A stretch of 64,000 nt of DNA from Nitrosopumilaceae archaeon (GCA_035631875.1 DASQHX010000009.1:169558-233557), one strand, 5' to 3'; shown: positions 26,769 to 36,947, counted from the stretch's first letter. Translations and numbers: made by a program. The notes: a model not told the origin generated them from the letters alone.

Positions 26769-28238
26769 CTAGAATTTAAAATATATGAAATCTTCAGGTT
26801 TGCCGTCAAAAAACAATAAAATCAAAAGTGTAATTGCTACTAAGAATACAATCCAATACCTTAATTTATAATTAGATATTTTTTCTGGCAAGTTTATCTT
26901 TTTGTATGAAATATAATGTAATGAAATGAATAATATCATAAACATAAATGGAATTTTATGAGATGACAAAAACGGTATTGTATATGTAGTTTGAAAATCA
27001 AGAAAAACATATTTTTTCATAGAATAAATCATATAATCAAAATTATTTACTCGAAAAGCAATCCAAGCTAAAAACACAAAATATTGGGTAATGAAAACAG
27101 ATAACATTATTCCAATCTTACTTTTGAAAAACACATGATTTTTAAGAATTGGAATTTTATCAACAATCATTTTATGTAATGCAAGATACGAACCATGTAA
27201 CATTCCCCATATGACAAAATTCCAGGATGCACCGTGCCAAAGACCGCCCAAAAACATGACAATGAACAAATTCAGATATGTTCTAAGATAGGATCTGCGG
27301 TTTCCACCTAACGGAATGTAAAGATAATCTCTTAACCAGGATGACAATGAGATATGCCAGCGTCTCCAAAAGTCTGATGGTGAAGTGGCAAAATACGGTT
27401 TGTTAAAGTTAAGAGGAAGTTTGAATCCAAGAATTGTTGCGGCACCCAATGCGATATCGGTATAACCTGAAAAATCACAATAGATTTGAATTCCAAAGGC
27501 AATTGTGCCCAAAATAATGGTAAATGATTCACTTCCTACAGGATAATTAAATACGTCTTTAACCAATGGTGCTATGTTATCGGCAAAAAACATCTTTTTG
27601 AAAAACCCAAATGCCATCAACGTAATTCCAAATTTCAGGTTAGAATTGTGAAGTAAGATTTGTTTTAGTTTGTAAGTTGCTCCTGAATTTTCTAGTTTTT
27701 CTCTGAGTTGGGGCAAAAATTGATGTGCTCTCATAATAGGGCCAGCTACTAATTGAGGAAAAAATGCAACAAAAAGTGCATATTCTCTAAGACGTACTGG
27801 GGTAATTATTCCACGATAAATCCCAACAGTATAGGTTATTGAATGAAAGGTGTAGAATGAAATTCCAATTGGCAATGCCAAATTGAGTAATGGAAGGTGA
27901 GTATCTAGATTAAAGTAATGACCTAAAATATTGAATTGTGTTGCAACAAAATCGGAATATTTAAAGAAACCCAATAATCCAAGATTTCCAGCCAGACTGG
28001 TTATCAAAAGCGCTTTTTTTATTTTAATATTTTTTGCTTTCCAAATAGCCCGACCAAAATAATAATCCCAAATAGTTGTGAAGAGTAAAAGTGAAATTAA
28101 ATAATTGCTAGAATAATAGAAGAAAAAGTAACTTGCAAACAGAAGAAATAGATGTTGAAACTTGCGATTTTTAATAATTACAATCATAGCTAAAACAACA
28201 ATGAAGAAAATAACAAAATCAAGAGTGTTAAAAAGCAT
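26769..28238 (-). CDS. MBOAT-family membrane O-acyltransferase (AlgI-like)
   Basis: About ten hydrophobic segments and the AlgI/DltB signatures FWRRWHISLSSWLRDY (H295) and GGLWHGASWNF (catalytic H335) are present. These proteins pass an acyl group across the membrane for O-acetylation of extracellular polysaccharide. Length (489) is typical. Its ATG overlaps the stop of the SGNH gene by one base, giving an AlgI-AlgJ/X-like pair. In an archaeon this pair suggests acyl decoration of the surface glycan. The donor is unknown. Confidence 0.9.
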   Translation of the reverse strand: MLFNTLDFVIFFIVVLAMIVIIKNRKFQHLFLLFASYFFFYYSSNYLISLLLFTTIWDYYFGRAIWKAKNIKIKKALLITSLAGNLGLLGFFKYSDFVATQFNILGHYFNLDTHLPLLNLALPIGISFYTFHSITYTVGIYRGIITPVRLREYALFVAFFPQLVAGPIMRAHQFLPQLREKLENSGATYKLKQILLHNSNLKFGITLMAFGFFKKMFFADNIAPLVKDVFNYPVGSESFTIILGTIAFGIQIYCDFSGYTDIALGAATILGFKLPLNFNKPYFATSPSDFWRRWHISLSSWLRDYLYIPLGGNRRSYLRTYLNLFIVMFLGGLWHGASWNFVIWGMLHGSYLALHKMIVDKIPILKNHVFFKSKIGIMLSVFITQYFVFLAWIAFRVNNFDYMIYSMKKYVFLDFQTTYTIPFLSSHKIPFMFMILFISLHYISYKKINLPEKISNYKLRYWIVFLVAITLLILLFFDGKPEDFIYFKF

Positions 28239-29290
28239 TATTGATTAATTCCTTCTAAAATTATCTTTGAGATATCTTTACTGTAGATTGAAGTATTATT
28301 GAATATGGCAATGTGTTGAGGATCGTACCATATGGACAGATCTTTGTATTTATCCTCAAGAGAATAAATTTTTACTTTGTAATCTTTTGATAAATTTTGT
28401 ATCAGAGTATCAAATGAGGTCTTTTCAGAACTTGGCATCGCGTCTAAATAATATTTAGATTGGGGGGTAGTAAAAATTAGGATTTTGATGTTATTTTGCT
28501 GTAGTTTGGCTATGATTTCTTTTAATGCAATTAAATTTACATTTTTATTATAATCTCCAATTCCATTAAAAGATGCACCTTCTACAAAAAATGTGTTTTT
28601 TAATTCAGCGTCACTTTTAGGAACATCGTTTTTGCTATCATTAAAAAGTGCGTTTGGATATGGACGTACTAATAAAATACTTTCAGTAGATTTTTTTTTA
28701 ATTGATTCATTTACATTATTTTCTAGTAATTTCAAGGCAGTTAGAGTTACAAGTTTTGGGTTTTCTATAAACCCAAGATCATAATTTGAAAGCAATTTTG
28801 TCGGTATTTCATTAAAAAAGTCATGTGCATCAGGCAAAAAAGAAGCAGGTTTACTTGCTAATTGCCCAGAAGGGAATGGATCCATAAAATCACGATATGA
28901 AATACCATAAACAACAATTTTGGGGTTAGATGAAATCAAAAGATCCATATTCTTCAATCTTTCTTTAGGGCTATCAGCACCTATTGCCAAATTATAAACA
29001 TCAAAATCTTGATTATTTTTTAATAATTCCTCCTGAATGTAAGTAGTGTTTAATGGTTTTATGTGGCTAGACCCTATTAGATAAATTTTATTTCTGTTAG
29101 GATCTAAATGTTGTGAGAGAAATTTTGTTTGAGTTATCTTTTCTTGGTCTTCTTGATCTAATGCTTTTGAAAATTCTTTAGTGTTATTTTGAATTGAGTA
29201 TTGTTGGAAAAAATCAACAACAAACAAAATAGAAAACGCTATAATAATTGCGCAGATAGCAGAGATCGCAATTTTTGCAGTAAAATTCAA
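28238..29290 (-). CDS. Membrane-anchored SGNH-type acyltransferase/esterase (AlgJ/DltD-like)
   Basis: One membrane segment spans about residues 6-25, with the rest probably outside. LIGSSH (71-76) gives the nucleophile region and WYDPQH (321-326) the Asp/His pair, as in AlgJ/AlgX and DltD-like proteins. It likely takes acyl groups from the MBOAT partner, encoded immediately downstream with one base of overlap, and places them on the glycan. Similarity is mainly in motif and context, so the exact family name is tentative. Confidence 0.75.
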   Translation of the reverse strand: MNFTAKIAISAICAIIIAFSILFVVDFFQQYSIQNNTKEFSKALDQEDQEKITQTKFLSQHLDPNRNKIYLIGSSHIKPLNTTYIQEELLKNNQDFDVYNLAIGADSPKERLKNMDLLISSNPKIVVYGISYRDFMDPFPSGQLASKPASFLPDAHDFFNEIPTKLLSNYDLGFIENPKLVTLTALKLLENNVNESIKKKSTESILLVRPYPNALFNDSKNDVPKSDAELKNTFFVEGASFNGIGDYNKNVNLIALKEIIAKLQQNNIKILIFTTPQSKYYLDAMPSSEKTSFDTLIQNLSKDYKVKIYSLEDKYKDLSIWYDPQHIAIFNNTSIYSKDISKIILEGINQ

Positions 29291-29382
29291 TCACTGTATA
29301 TGACAAAATGTTTATTTATTTAGTATTCTATTACGAATAATTTTATGTTTTTTGCCATCGTCTGTATATTCAATAATGTATA

Positions 29383-30414
29383 ATGTTAAATAAAGAAAAC
29401 AAAACACGGATTATAGAATTTACTATGAAACTATTAGTTACTGGAGGATTAGGATTTATTGGTAGTAATTTTATTTTACATGTATTAGCCACGAATAAAA
29501 ATTTCAAAATTACAAATATTGATGCAGAGCTCCCTGGTTCTAATAAACAAAATCTAATTGATTTACAGAATAATAAAAATTACAAATATGTAAAAGGCAA
29601 CATAACTAATAAAAAACTAATTAACAAACTAGTTTCAAAAACAGATGCTGTTATCAATTTTGCTGCAGAATCTCATGTAGATAGAAGTATTTCCAATCCA
29701 AAACCGTTTGTAAACTCCAACATACTTGGAACCTATACAATCCTAGAGGCAATACGAAAACATAGGAAGAAACTCATCCAGATTTCAACTGATGAAGTTT
29801 TTGGCAGTTTAAAAACGGGCAGCGCCCCAGAAAGATATCCGTTTAATCCCTCTAGTCCATATGCTGCATCAAAAGCCTCTGCAGAATTACTTGTTCAGTC
29901 ATATGTAACAACTTATGATTGCTATGCAATAATCACAAGGTGCACAAATAATTATGGCCCCCATCAATCTCCAGAAAAGCTTATTCCCAAAGTAATTTTT
30001 CTAGCAGAAAATAATAAAAAAATCCCAATATACGGAACAGGGAAAAATATTCGTGACTGGATATTTGTTCTGGATCATTGTGATGCTTTACTGAAGGTTT
30101 TTTTCAAGGGGGAAAAAGGCGAATCATACAATATTTCATGTTCCAATGAAATAGATAATCTGACAATAGTAAAAAAAATACTAGAAATCATGGGAAAACG
30201 AAAAGATCTAATTCATTTTACAACTGATCGACCAGGTCATGATTTTCGTTATAGCTTGAATTCTTCTAAAATTTACAAGGAATTAAAATGGAAACCGTCA
30301 CATAATTTTGAGAAAGGATTGGAATATACGATAAACTGGTATCTTAGAAACAAAAAATGGTGGAAAAAGACTACAGCAAAAGAACTAGGTTCCAATCCTT
30401 GGAAAACTAGATAA
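29383..30414 (+). CDS. rmlB: dTDP-glucose 4,6-dehydratase
   Basis: TGGLGFIGSNF, AAESHVDRSI, STDEVFGS and YAASKASAE are the RmlB-type NAD-binding and catalytic blocks. The enzyme makes dTDP-4-keto-6-deoxyglucose. The ATG at 29425 begins right at the Rossmann strand (MKLLVTGG) and lies downstream of a TATA-like stretch near 29384, so it is preferred to 29383. An RmlA-type gene follows 20 bases later. RmlC-like cupin is on the opposite strand at 26266; no RmlD was clearly seen. Confidence 0.88.
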   Translation: MLNKENKTRIIEFTMKLLVTGGLGFIGSNFILHVLATNKNFKITNIDAELPGSNKQNLIDLQNNKNYKYVKGNITNKKLINKLVSKTDAVINFAAESHVDRSISNPKPFVNSNILGTYTILEAIRKHRKKLIQISTDEVFGSLKTGSAPERYPFNPSSPYAASKASAELLVQSYVTTYDCYAIITRCTNNYGPHQSPEKLIPKVIFLAENNKKIPIYGTGKNIRDWIFVLDHCDALLKVFFKGEKGESYNISCSNEIDNLTIVKKILEIMGKRKDLIHFTTDRPGHDFRYSLNSSKIYKELKWKPSHNFEKGLEYTINWYLRNKKWWKKTTAKELGSNPWKTR

Positions 30415-30434
30415 GCTAAATAAAATAACCGATT

Positions 30435-31511
30435 ATGAATTCATTGAAAGGCATAATTTTGCATGGAGGACATGGTACAAGATTAAGGCCCTTAACTCAT
30501 ACAGGTCCTAAACAACTTCTTCCAATAGCAAACAAACCAATGTCACAATATTGTATAGAATCACTTAGAGATGCAGGAATAACTGATATTGCTATCATCA
30601 TAGGCGGTTTGGGTTCAAACAAAGTACAAGAATATTATGGCTCAGGAGAAGGATTTGGTGTAAAATTAACTTATATTGAACAAGATTCTCCACGTGGAAT
30701 TGCTCATGCAATACGTTTGTGCAAAGAATTTGTCAATGACCAAAAATTCATAGTTTTTCTTGGAGACAATATCCTTAAGCGAAGTATTTCTGATTATGCA
30801 ATAAATTTTCAACAATCTGATGCTAAAGCATCGATCTTACTTTGTGAGGTAAGTAACCCCACACAATTTGGTATAGCAGATGTTAAAGATGGAGTTATTA
30901 AAAAAATAATGGAAAAACCAAAGAATCCTCCTACAAATCTTGCAGTAACTGGAATCTATTTTCTGACACCTACAATATTTGAAATAATAGACAGACTCAA
31001 ACCTTCTTGGAGAAATGAGCTTGAAATTACTGATGCTTTACAGATGCTTTTGGAAGAAGGTAATAAAATCACCTATTATATGGTAACAGACTATTGGAAA
31101 GACACTGGAACTCCCCAAGATATCATACATGCAAACAATGTCATTTTAGAAGACATGAAGCCGTATTTTCTTGGAAAAAAAGAGACGGATGTTTTTATTA
31201 CTGGAAATGTAATGGTTGGTGAAAATACTTTACTTGAGACTGGTTCAAAAATTATAGGACCTGTAATCATAGGAAAAAATTGTACGATACATGCTGGAAC
31301 GCAGATAGGCCCCAATACCAGCATCGGAGATGAATCTCACATAGCTAAATGCAATATTGAGAATTCTATAATAATGTCAGGTTGTAAGATTGATTGCGAT
31401 ATTAAAATACGAGACAGTATAATTGCATTTAATTCTGAAATTATATCAAAAGATGACAATAACAAAAACAAAATTTTCTTACTAGGTGAAGGTACTAAAA
31501 TTTCACTTTAA
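30435..31511 (+). CDS. rmlA: RmlA-like glucose-1-phosphate nucleotidyltransferase, long form
   Basis: LHGGHGTRLRPLTHTGPKQLL near residue 8 is the nucleotidyltransferase signature. GDNILK and EKPKNPPT follow in the usual places. The last 110 residues form left-handed beta-helix repeats, as in archaeal long RmlA and GlmU-like proteins. It activates glucose-1-phosphate with dTTP to supply the upstream RmlB. The gene lies 20 bases after rmlB on the same strand, an obvious two-gene operon. Confidence 0.88.
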   Translation: MNSLKGIILHGGHGTRLRPLTHTGPKQLLPIANKPMSQYCIESLRDAGITDIAIIIGGLGSNKVQEYYGSGEGFGVKLTYIEQDSPRGIAHAIRLCKEFVNDQKFIVFLGDNILKRSISDYAINFQQSDAKASILLCEVSNPTQFGIADVKDGVIKKIMEKPKNPPTNLAVTGIYFLTPTIFEIIDRLKPSWRNELEITDALQMLLEEGNKITYYMVTDYWKDTGTPQDIIHANNVILEDMKPYFLGKKETDVFITGNVMVGENTLLETGSKIIGPVIIGKNCTIHAGTQIGPNTSIGDESHIAKCNIENSIIMSGCKIDCDIKIRDSIIAFNSEIISKDDNNKNKIFLLGEGTKISL

Positions 31512-31583
31512 GGTAGAAATAATTTCTGAGATAAATTTGAGAATGTTAAATAACCTAAGATTAAGCTAGACAGTAAGAACAGT

Positions 31584-32630
31584 TTGATAAAAGATCACTC
31601 TAATTCATTGGTAAGCATAGTAATCCTAAATTATAATGCAGGCGACTTGCTGATAAATTGTATCGAGTCTATTTTTAAAACAAATTATGATAATTATGAA
31701 GTAATTTTGGTTGACAATGCTTCTACTGATAAAAGCTATAAAAAATGCAAGGAAAAATTTAGCGAGATTCATTTAATTGAAAATAAAGAGAATCTTGGTT
31801 ACTGTGAAGGAAATAATGTTGGCATAAGGAAAGCAAGAGGACAGTATGTGGCAATACTTAATCCAGATACTAAAGTGGAACCAAATTGGCTAAATGAACT
31901 TGTAGCAGCTCATAACAAATACGGAGAAGCTCTCTATCAACCAAAAATATTGGCATTTGAGAACAGAGTCTTTGAGAGTGCGGGTAACATGTTACATGTA
32001 TTTGGTTTTGGCTATCCAAAAGGAAGAGGAGAGATAGATGAAGGTCAATATGGGAAAGTAGAAGTTATCGGATATGCATCAGGTGCATGTTTGTTTACAT
32101 CTATAGAAGTGTTAAACAACATAGGTTATTTTGATCCATTCTTGTTTTTGTATCATGATGACCTAGAGTTAGGTTGGAGAGCCGCACAAAGAGGCATAAA
32201 ATCATACTATATACCCTCAACAACTATCTATCATCTTGCTAGTTATAATTTGAGATGGAGTGCACAAAAGTTCTTTTGGTTAGAGAGAAACCGACATTAT
32301 TGTTTACTGACTCACTATTCAAAAAAGACATTTTACAAAATGTTACCTGCTCTGATAGCTGTAGAAATAATGGTGCTCCTTTTCTATTTATCAAAAGGAT
32401 TCATAGGTGCCAAATTCCGAGCTTATTCAGACATTATAAAAAATAGAAAAAAAATATCGGAGAAATATAAAGAAATAGAGTCTAAGAAAATACTTGCCGA
32501 TAAAGAATTAATAAAAGATTTTCCTAATCATATGTTAGTACCTAATTTCCTATCAACTTCATTTGCTAACAGAATTTTTAATTCCATAATATCAAACTTG
32601 AGTAAAATTACAAAGAAAACATTATTGTAG
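31584..32630 (+). CDS. GT2-family glycosyltransferase
   Basis: VSIVILNYNAGD and VDNASTDKS define a GT-A fold, with NPDTKVEP as the metal-binding region and HDDLELGWRA as a likely catalytic block. These resemble rhamnosyltransferase-type GT2 enzymes. A single hydrophobic segment near residue 255 (ALIAVEIMVLLFYL) may anchor it at the membrane. The start is TTG. It is 72 bases downstream of rmlA, so it may use the dTDP-sugar; this is an inference. Confidence 0.85.
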   Translation: MIKDHSNSLVSIVILNYNAGDLLINCIESIFKTNYDNYEVILVDNASTDKSYKKCKEKFSEIHLIENKENLGYCEGNNVGIRKARGQYVAILNPDTKVEPNWLNELVAAHNKYGEALYQPKILAFENRVFESAGNMLHVFGFGYPKGRGEIDEGQYGKVEVIGYASGACLFTSIEVLNNIGYFDPFLFLYHDDLELGWRAAQRGIKSYYIPSTTIYHLASYNLRWSAQKFFWLERNRHYCLLTHYSKKTFYKMLPALIAVEIMVLLFYLSKGFIGAKFRAYSDIIKNRKKISEKYKEIESKKILADKELIKDFPNHMLVPNFLSTSFANRIFNSIISNLSKITKKTLL

Positions 32631-32640
32631 AATCACATAT

Positions 32641-33693
32641 TTAGAAAACATCATAGTCACCAAATGAAAAGAACCAGTTATCGTATTTCTTTAATTGTTC
32701 CATCCCGCTGTTTGAATCAGAATGAATTAGTATAAAGTGAGAGGATTGAGGTTTTAGGAATTTTGGTGCAATTTTAAAACCATTCTGACGAAGTAATTGG
32801 AATTCCAATGCAGAAGTTCCACATGTTGCAATTACAAATGATACTCCCAAATTCCAGAAATATTCAAGTGTTGCAATTAACAAGTCCTTGATTACTTCAC
32901 TATTTTCATCAGAATCTACCACAAAGTCTACAATTATTCCAACTGATTTGCCATTTACTTGAGTTTTCCTTGCAATTGTGTATCCTTTTAGTATAGAGTT
33001 TTTCTTCAATACAAAGGTCTTGTACTTTCTTGTCGGATTATTTCTATATCTCCAGTTAAGAAATTCTTTTGTTCGTCTTTGAATAATAGGAATTCTTTTG
33101 CTTGCTTTTTCAGACAATATCTCAAAACTTTCATCAAAATCTACATCATAATCAGATATCATGGGATTGATCTTTCTGTCAACTTTCCATAAATTATCAA
33201 AAGGACGCAAAATGACATTCAAAGGAAAAGAAAAATAATCTGATAATCGTAATGGCCGAAATAAAATTGGCAGATCAACAATCTCAAATGATCCCTTCTT
33301 CATAAATGAGTTAAACGAGTTATCATTTGCAACTCCGTAAATACATGAAATTCCTTTTTTTACAGATTCTTCTTGAACGGTTGAAATTAGCTTAGAAAAT
33401 ATTCCTTTTTTCCTATAATCTGGATCTACGTATGAATTACATGATAGTGATGCTTTCACGATCTTTTGATTAACAATGATGCTCATTGGAAGTATAGATT
33501 CAACTCCCACAACAGAATTACCATTTTCATCATCTTTTGCAGTTATAACAATGGCGTTTCCTTCCGGGTTCTTCAAATATTGCCATTCAAAAAAATCGGG
33601 ATTAGATATCTCTGTTTCACCAAAGATTTTTCGTGTTAGTTTTAGAATAGAATCCTTATCATATTCCAAATTACCAGACTGTGAAAATATCAT
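32641..33693 (-). CDS. GNAT-family N-acetyltransferase
   Basis: YVDPDYRKKGIFSKLI is the acetyl-CoA binding motif A of GNAT enzymes (R/K-x-x-G-I/L-F/G). IYGVANDNSF and the second half, with DFVVDSD, suggest a two-domain or FemAB-like arrangement at 350 residues. No membrane segments are seen. Such proteins in glycan clusters acetylate amino sugars. It is convergent with the GT2 gene, ten bases away, and divergent from the deacetylase at 33785. Substrate not known. Confidence 0.75.
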   Translation of the reverse strand: MIFSQSGNLEYDKDSILKLTRKIFGETEISNPDFFEWQYLKNPEGNAIVITAKDDENGNSVVGVESILPMSIIVNQKIVKASLSCNSYVDPDYRKKGIFSKLISTVQEESVKKGISCIYGVANDNSFNSFMKKGSFEIVDLPILFRPLRLSDYFSFPLNVILRPFDNLWKVDRKINPMISDYDVDFDESFEILSEKASKRIPIIQRRTKEFLNWRYRNNPTRKYKTFVLKKNSILKGYTIARKTQVNGKSVGIIVDFVVDSDENSEVIKDLLIATLEYFWNLGVSFVIATCGTSALEFQLLRQNGFKIAPKFLKPQSSHFILIHSDSNSGMEQLKKYDNWFFSFGDYDVF

Positions 33694-33745
33694 ATGGTTT
33701 AATTTTGATTACAATAAGATATGAGTATTTGCGAGTTCTCTGAAA

Positions 33746-33756
33746 GGATATAAACT
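33746..33756 (+). promoter_or_regulatory. Probable TATA box for the deacetylase gene
   Basis: GATATAAAC is centred about 34 bases before the ATG at 33785, giving a predicted short leader of a few bases. Confidence 0.45.
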
Positions 33757-33784
33757 TGATCAAATCTCAAAGAGTAACTATAAG

Positions 33785-34630
33785 ATGAATCTCCTCGGAA
33801 TAGACTTTGAGGATTGGTTTCACCCAGAACTTATCCAACGTCACATAACCGGAAAAGAAAAGAATCCCACGGTAATAAATGGTATAAACAAGATATTAGA
33901 TTGGCTGCGTAAAAATGAAACTTTTGCTACTTTTTTTATCGTAGGAGAATTAATTGAAGCAAGACCTGAACTTTTGGACAAAATAACTAATGGCGGACAT
34001 GAGATTGCATTTCACACCATGTATCACACTAGAATAGATGCTCCAAACTTTAAAGAGAAATTCATAGAAGAATTAAAGCTATTTGATAAGATTACTTCCA
34101 AGCGGTCAAAAGGTTTCAGAGCACCTTCATTTTCGTTAAACCACTCTAGTTCATGGTTAATCGATGTTTTGTCAAGTCATAACTATCAGTATGATAGCAG
34201 TGTAGTGCCTGCAAAAACAAAATTATATGGAATTCCTAACGCAGAAACTAAACCATATAGAATAACCAGTTCAACATTAGAACACAACGATCCAGTTGGT
34301 ACAATAATCGAATTTCCCATGTTAACTACACGCATTATGGGGTATACAATTCCAGCTTGTGGAGGATTTTATTTGAGATTTCTTCCATTAAATATCATAG
34401 AAAGAGCAATCAAACATGAGAACAAACAAGGTATTCCTGCTACATTTTTCATTCATTCCTGGGAACTCACACCTGAATTAATGCCAAAAATTGATTTGCC
34501 TTTCTCAGACAGTTTCATTACATATCACAATCTTGGTAAAGCACTTTCCAAGATGGACACTTTGATAAAGAAATTCAAGTTTACTTCTTTTGAAAGATTT
34601 ATTTCTCAAAAAGGCGTGTCTTCGTTTTAA
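33785..34630 (+). CDS. NodB-type polysaccharide deacetylase
   Basis: GIDFEDWFHPE carries the catalytic/metal Asp, HEIAFHTMYH gives the H-x-x-x-H metal site, and KGFRAPSFS is the third motif of carbohydrate esterase family 4. FFIHSWEL near the end provides another conserved His. It removes acetyl groups from N-acetylated sugars. There is no signal peptide, so it likely acts in the cytoplasm on lipid- or nucleotide-linked sugars. Length (281) matches the PEP-CTERM/DUF3473-related group. Confidence 0.88.
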   Translation: MNLLGIDFEDWFHPELIQRHITGKEKNPTVINGINKILDWLRKNETFATFFIVGELIEARPELLDKITNGGHEIAFHTMYHTRIDAPNFKEKFIEELKLFDKITSKRSKGFRAPSFSLNHSSSWLIDVLSSHNYQYDSSVVPAKTKLYGIPNAETKPYRITSSTLEHNDPVGTIIEFPMLTTRIMGYTIPACGGFYLRFLPLNIIERAIKHENKQGIPATFFIHSWELTPELMPKIDLPFSDSFITYHNLGKALSKMDTLIKKFKFTSFERFISQKGVSSF

Positions 34631-34667
34631 AAAAATTTCACAAAATTAACTATTCATAATTTGTTAG

Positions 34668-35609
34668 TTATTTTCCTTCTTTTTCAAAGAATTGAATTGT
34701 TTTTTTTATCCCATCTTTTACAGGAACCTCGATCTTCCATCCTAGAGAACTCAGTTTTGTATTGTCCACTAGAAAATTTCCCACATCGACTTTTTCAGTG
34801 TATTGTGGAGGATCTATGTATTTTATTTTAGAACCTGTTAGTTCCTCCAACCAAGTTCCTATTTCATAAAACCAAGTTTTCTTATATGATGAGATCCAAT
34901 ACAAATTTCCAGATTTTCCTTTATTCATCAGAGTTTTAAGAGATGATACAACATCAGAAATGTAAATCACATCTCTAAAGAATTGTCCTTTGTTGTAAAT
35001 TGTGACCTCTTTGCTTTTGTATGCTTGATATATCAAGAAATTCAGAGCGTTTTTTATCGGAGTTTCTGACTGCTCTCTAGGTCCAAAAGAATTCGTTATT
35101 CTAAATACAACAGTATCTAAACCATATACATTATGATATATTTTTGAAAAGTGTTCGCTTGATAGCCTATTGATACCATAAACAGTTGTGGGATTACAAG
35201 CCGTTTCTTCAGTAACTGGAAGTTGAGATGGTCTTCCTATTACAATGAATGTACTACCCAAGATAAATCTGCATTTTGGATTTATTTTCTTAATTTTCTC
35301 CAAAATGCAAAGAGTAGATTTTGAATTCACGTCCACATCATAGAGAGGATTATCAAATGATTTCTTATGGGAAGTCTCACCGGCCAGGTGAAATATAACT
35401 TCAGGATTATTATTTTCTATACTTTTTTCAAGTTGAGTAAAATTTGTAACATCGACATATTCCAATCGTATTTTGTCTAGATTTTGTATAACATTCTGTC
35501 TTTTGTCATCATTTCTTGCCAACAGCGTAACTTCGTGTCCATCTTTTAGCAATTCATCACATAGATGACTTCCCACAAATCCTGTTCCGCCAGTAATTAG
35601 TACTCTCAT
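34668..35609 (-). CDS. NAD-dependent epimerase/dehydratase with Arg in place of the catalytic Lys
   Basis: TGGTGFVGSHLCDEL and LAGETSHKKSF mark an extended SDR of sugar-nucleotide type. The catalytic block reads TTVYGINRLSSE, so the expected Y-x3-K is Y-x3-R. The Ser/Thr region is LGSTFIVIGRP. The Lys-to-Arg change may lower or alter activity. Length (313) is normal. The gene is convergent with the deacetylase and divergent from the GT gene at 35759. Reaction unknown. Confidence 0.8.
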   Translation of the reverse strand: MRVLITGGTGFVGSHLCDELLKDGHEVTLLARNDDKRQNVIQNLDKIRLEYVDVTNFTQLEKSIENNNPEVIFHLAGETSHKKSFDNPLYDVDVNSKSTLCILEKIKKINPKCRFILGSTFIVIGRPSQLPVTEETACNPTTVYGINRLSSEHFSKIYHNVYGLDTVVFRITNSFGPREQSETPIKNALNFLIYQAYKSKEVTIYNKGQFFRDVIYISDVVSSLKTLMNKGKSGNLYWISSYKKTWFYEIGTWLEELTGSKIKYIDPPQYTEKVDVGNFLVDNTKLSSLGWKIEVPVKDGIKKTIQFFEKEGK

Positions 35610-35758
35610 TTACTGCACCCTAAAATAATCAAAGATCATCATAGTTAGCATTACAGAGTTTGAATTTAATATTATCTCATATCATGAACTTATCGAATTT
35701 ACAAAAATAGATAGCAATTGAAGAGTAATATAGAGTAAACAAGAAAAAATACAAGATA

Positions 35759-36925
35759 TTGAAAAATGTAATTCTTAAAACTCGATTCAAAGGTGCCATA
35801 TTACATGGCTTATACAATGAGATGATCAAGAATCCGCCTCAAGGCTATAAAATTCTGACACCAAGCGGGCAAGAAAAAAGCCCACTTACAAAAGTCACAT
35901 TCCAAATAGACAATAATTTCTATAAAAGATTCTTGTATCAATTTGGTGCACTACCATATCTTACCATACAATTGAGAGGTGAAAAAATCGATTATAATAA
36001 CTGTGATTTAATTTTTGCAGCTCAACACCTTCTCAAAACAGAAAAACCGTGGGTTGTTGATCTTGAATTTGTAAATGCACTTGCTGGTTACTGTAACATT
36101 TACTTGGTAAGAAATTCAATTTCAAAAAAATTGAAGTCAAAAGAATGCAAAGCCATCTTACCATGGAGTAATTGGGGTTCAGATACATTGCAAAATTCAA
36201 TTAATTGTACAGCATTCAAAGACAAGATAAGAGTTGTGAGATACACAGTACCTCCTAAAAATAAAAGAAACTATGTAGGAAAATCTGGAATTCGTATGCT
36301 TTTTGTTGGCAGCATAAATCAATGTGGAAGAATGAGAGAGATGTACAAGGCGCTGTATGAAAATGTAGAGGCTTTTATTCAATTACAAGACAAATATGAT
36401 GATCTTGAGCTTGTGATCAGATCAAGTGTTACTCCAGAGGTAAGAAAAAGAACAAGCAAGTATCCAAACATCAAGATAATAGACACTCTCCTGTCAGATG
36501 CTCAAATGGAGGACCTTTATCGCTCTGCCGACATATTTCCACATGTAGGATATGAGGCCTTGAATTTGTCAACTTTGGAGGCTATGAGTTATGGGATTCC
36601 AGTAATAGCAACCAATCTCTACAACATACCAGAAGCTATAGCCCATATGAAAAATGGAATGTTAATAGACTTGCCAGATTCTAGGTTATTTTACACCAAA
36701 TATGGATGTCCAAATGAATATTCAAATCCTCCCATTGACACTATGAAAAAATTCAGAACGTCAATGATAGATAAAACCAAGGATTGTATGAGGATGTTAA
36801 TTGATGATTCATCTTTACGTCATAGTATAGGAAGAGAAGCACAACATGCAATTGAAAGCGGGGAATTTTCAATGAAACATAAAAATTCTATTTTAAAAGA
36901 AATTTTTGACAGGGCCACAGGTTAA
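35759..36925 (+). CDS. GT4-family glycosyltransferase
   Basis: The C-terminal half shows the GT4 pattern: FVGSIN, then SADIFPHVGYEALNLSTLEAMSYGIPVIAT, with the E-x7-E motif. The N-terminal half is less typical and contains an ALPYLTIQLRGE segment. No membrane helices are visible. The start is TTG. It is followed by a 125-base gap with a TATA-like site before the epimerase at 37051. Likely adds one sugar to the growing glycan. Confidence 0.85.
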   Translation: MKNVILKTRFKGAILHGLYNEMIKNPPQGYKILTPSGQEKSPLTKVTFQIDNNFYKRFLYQFGALPYLTIQLRGEKIDYNNCDLIFAAQHLLKTEKPWVVDLEFVNALAGYCNIYLVRNSISKKLKSKECKAILPWSNWGSDTLQNSINCTAFKDKIRVVRYTVPPKNKRNYVGKSGIRMLFVGSINQCGRMREMYKALYENVEAFIQLQDKYDDLELVIRSSVTPEVRKRTSKYPNIKIIDTLLSDAQMEDLYRSADIFPHVGYEALNLSTLEAMSYGIPVIATNLYNIPEAIAHMKNGMLIDLPDSRLFYTKYGCPNEYSNPPIDTMKKFRTSMIDKTKDCMRMLIDDSSLRHSIGREAQHAIESGEFSMKHKNSILKEIFDRATG

Positions 36926-36947
36926 GTTAACCTTTGCATTAGGTGTT

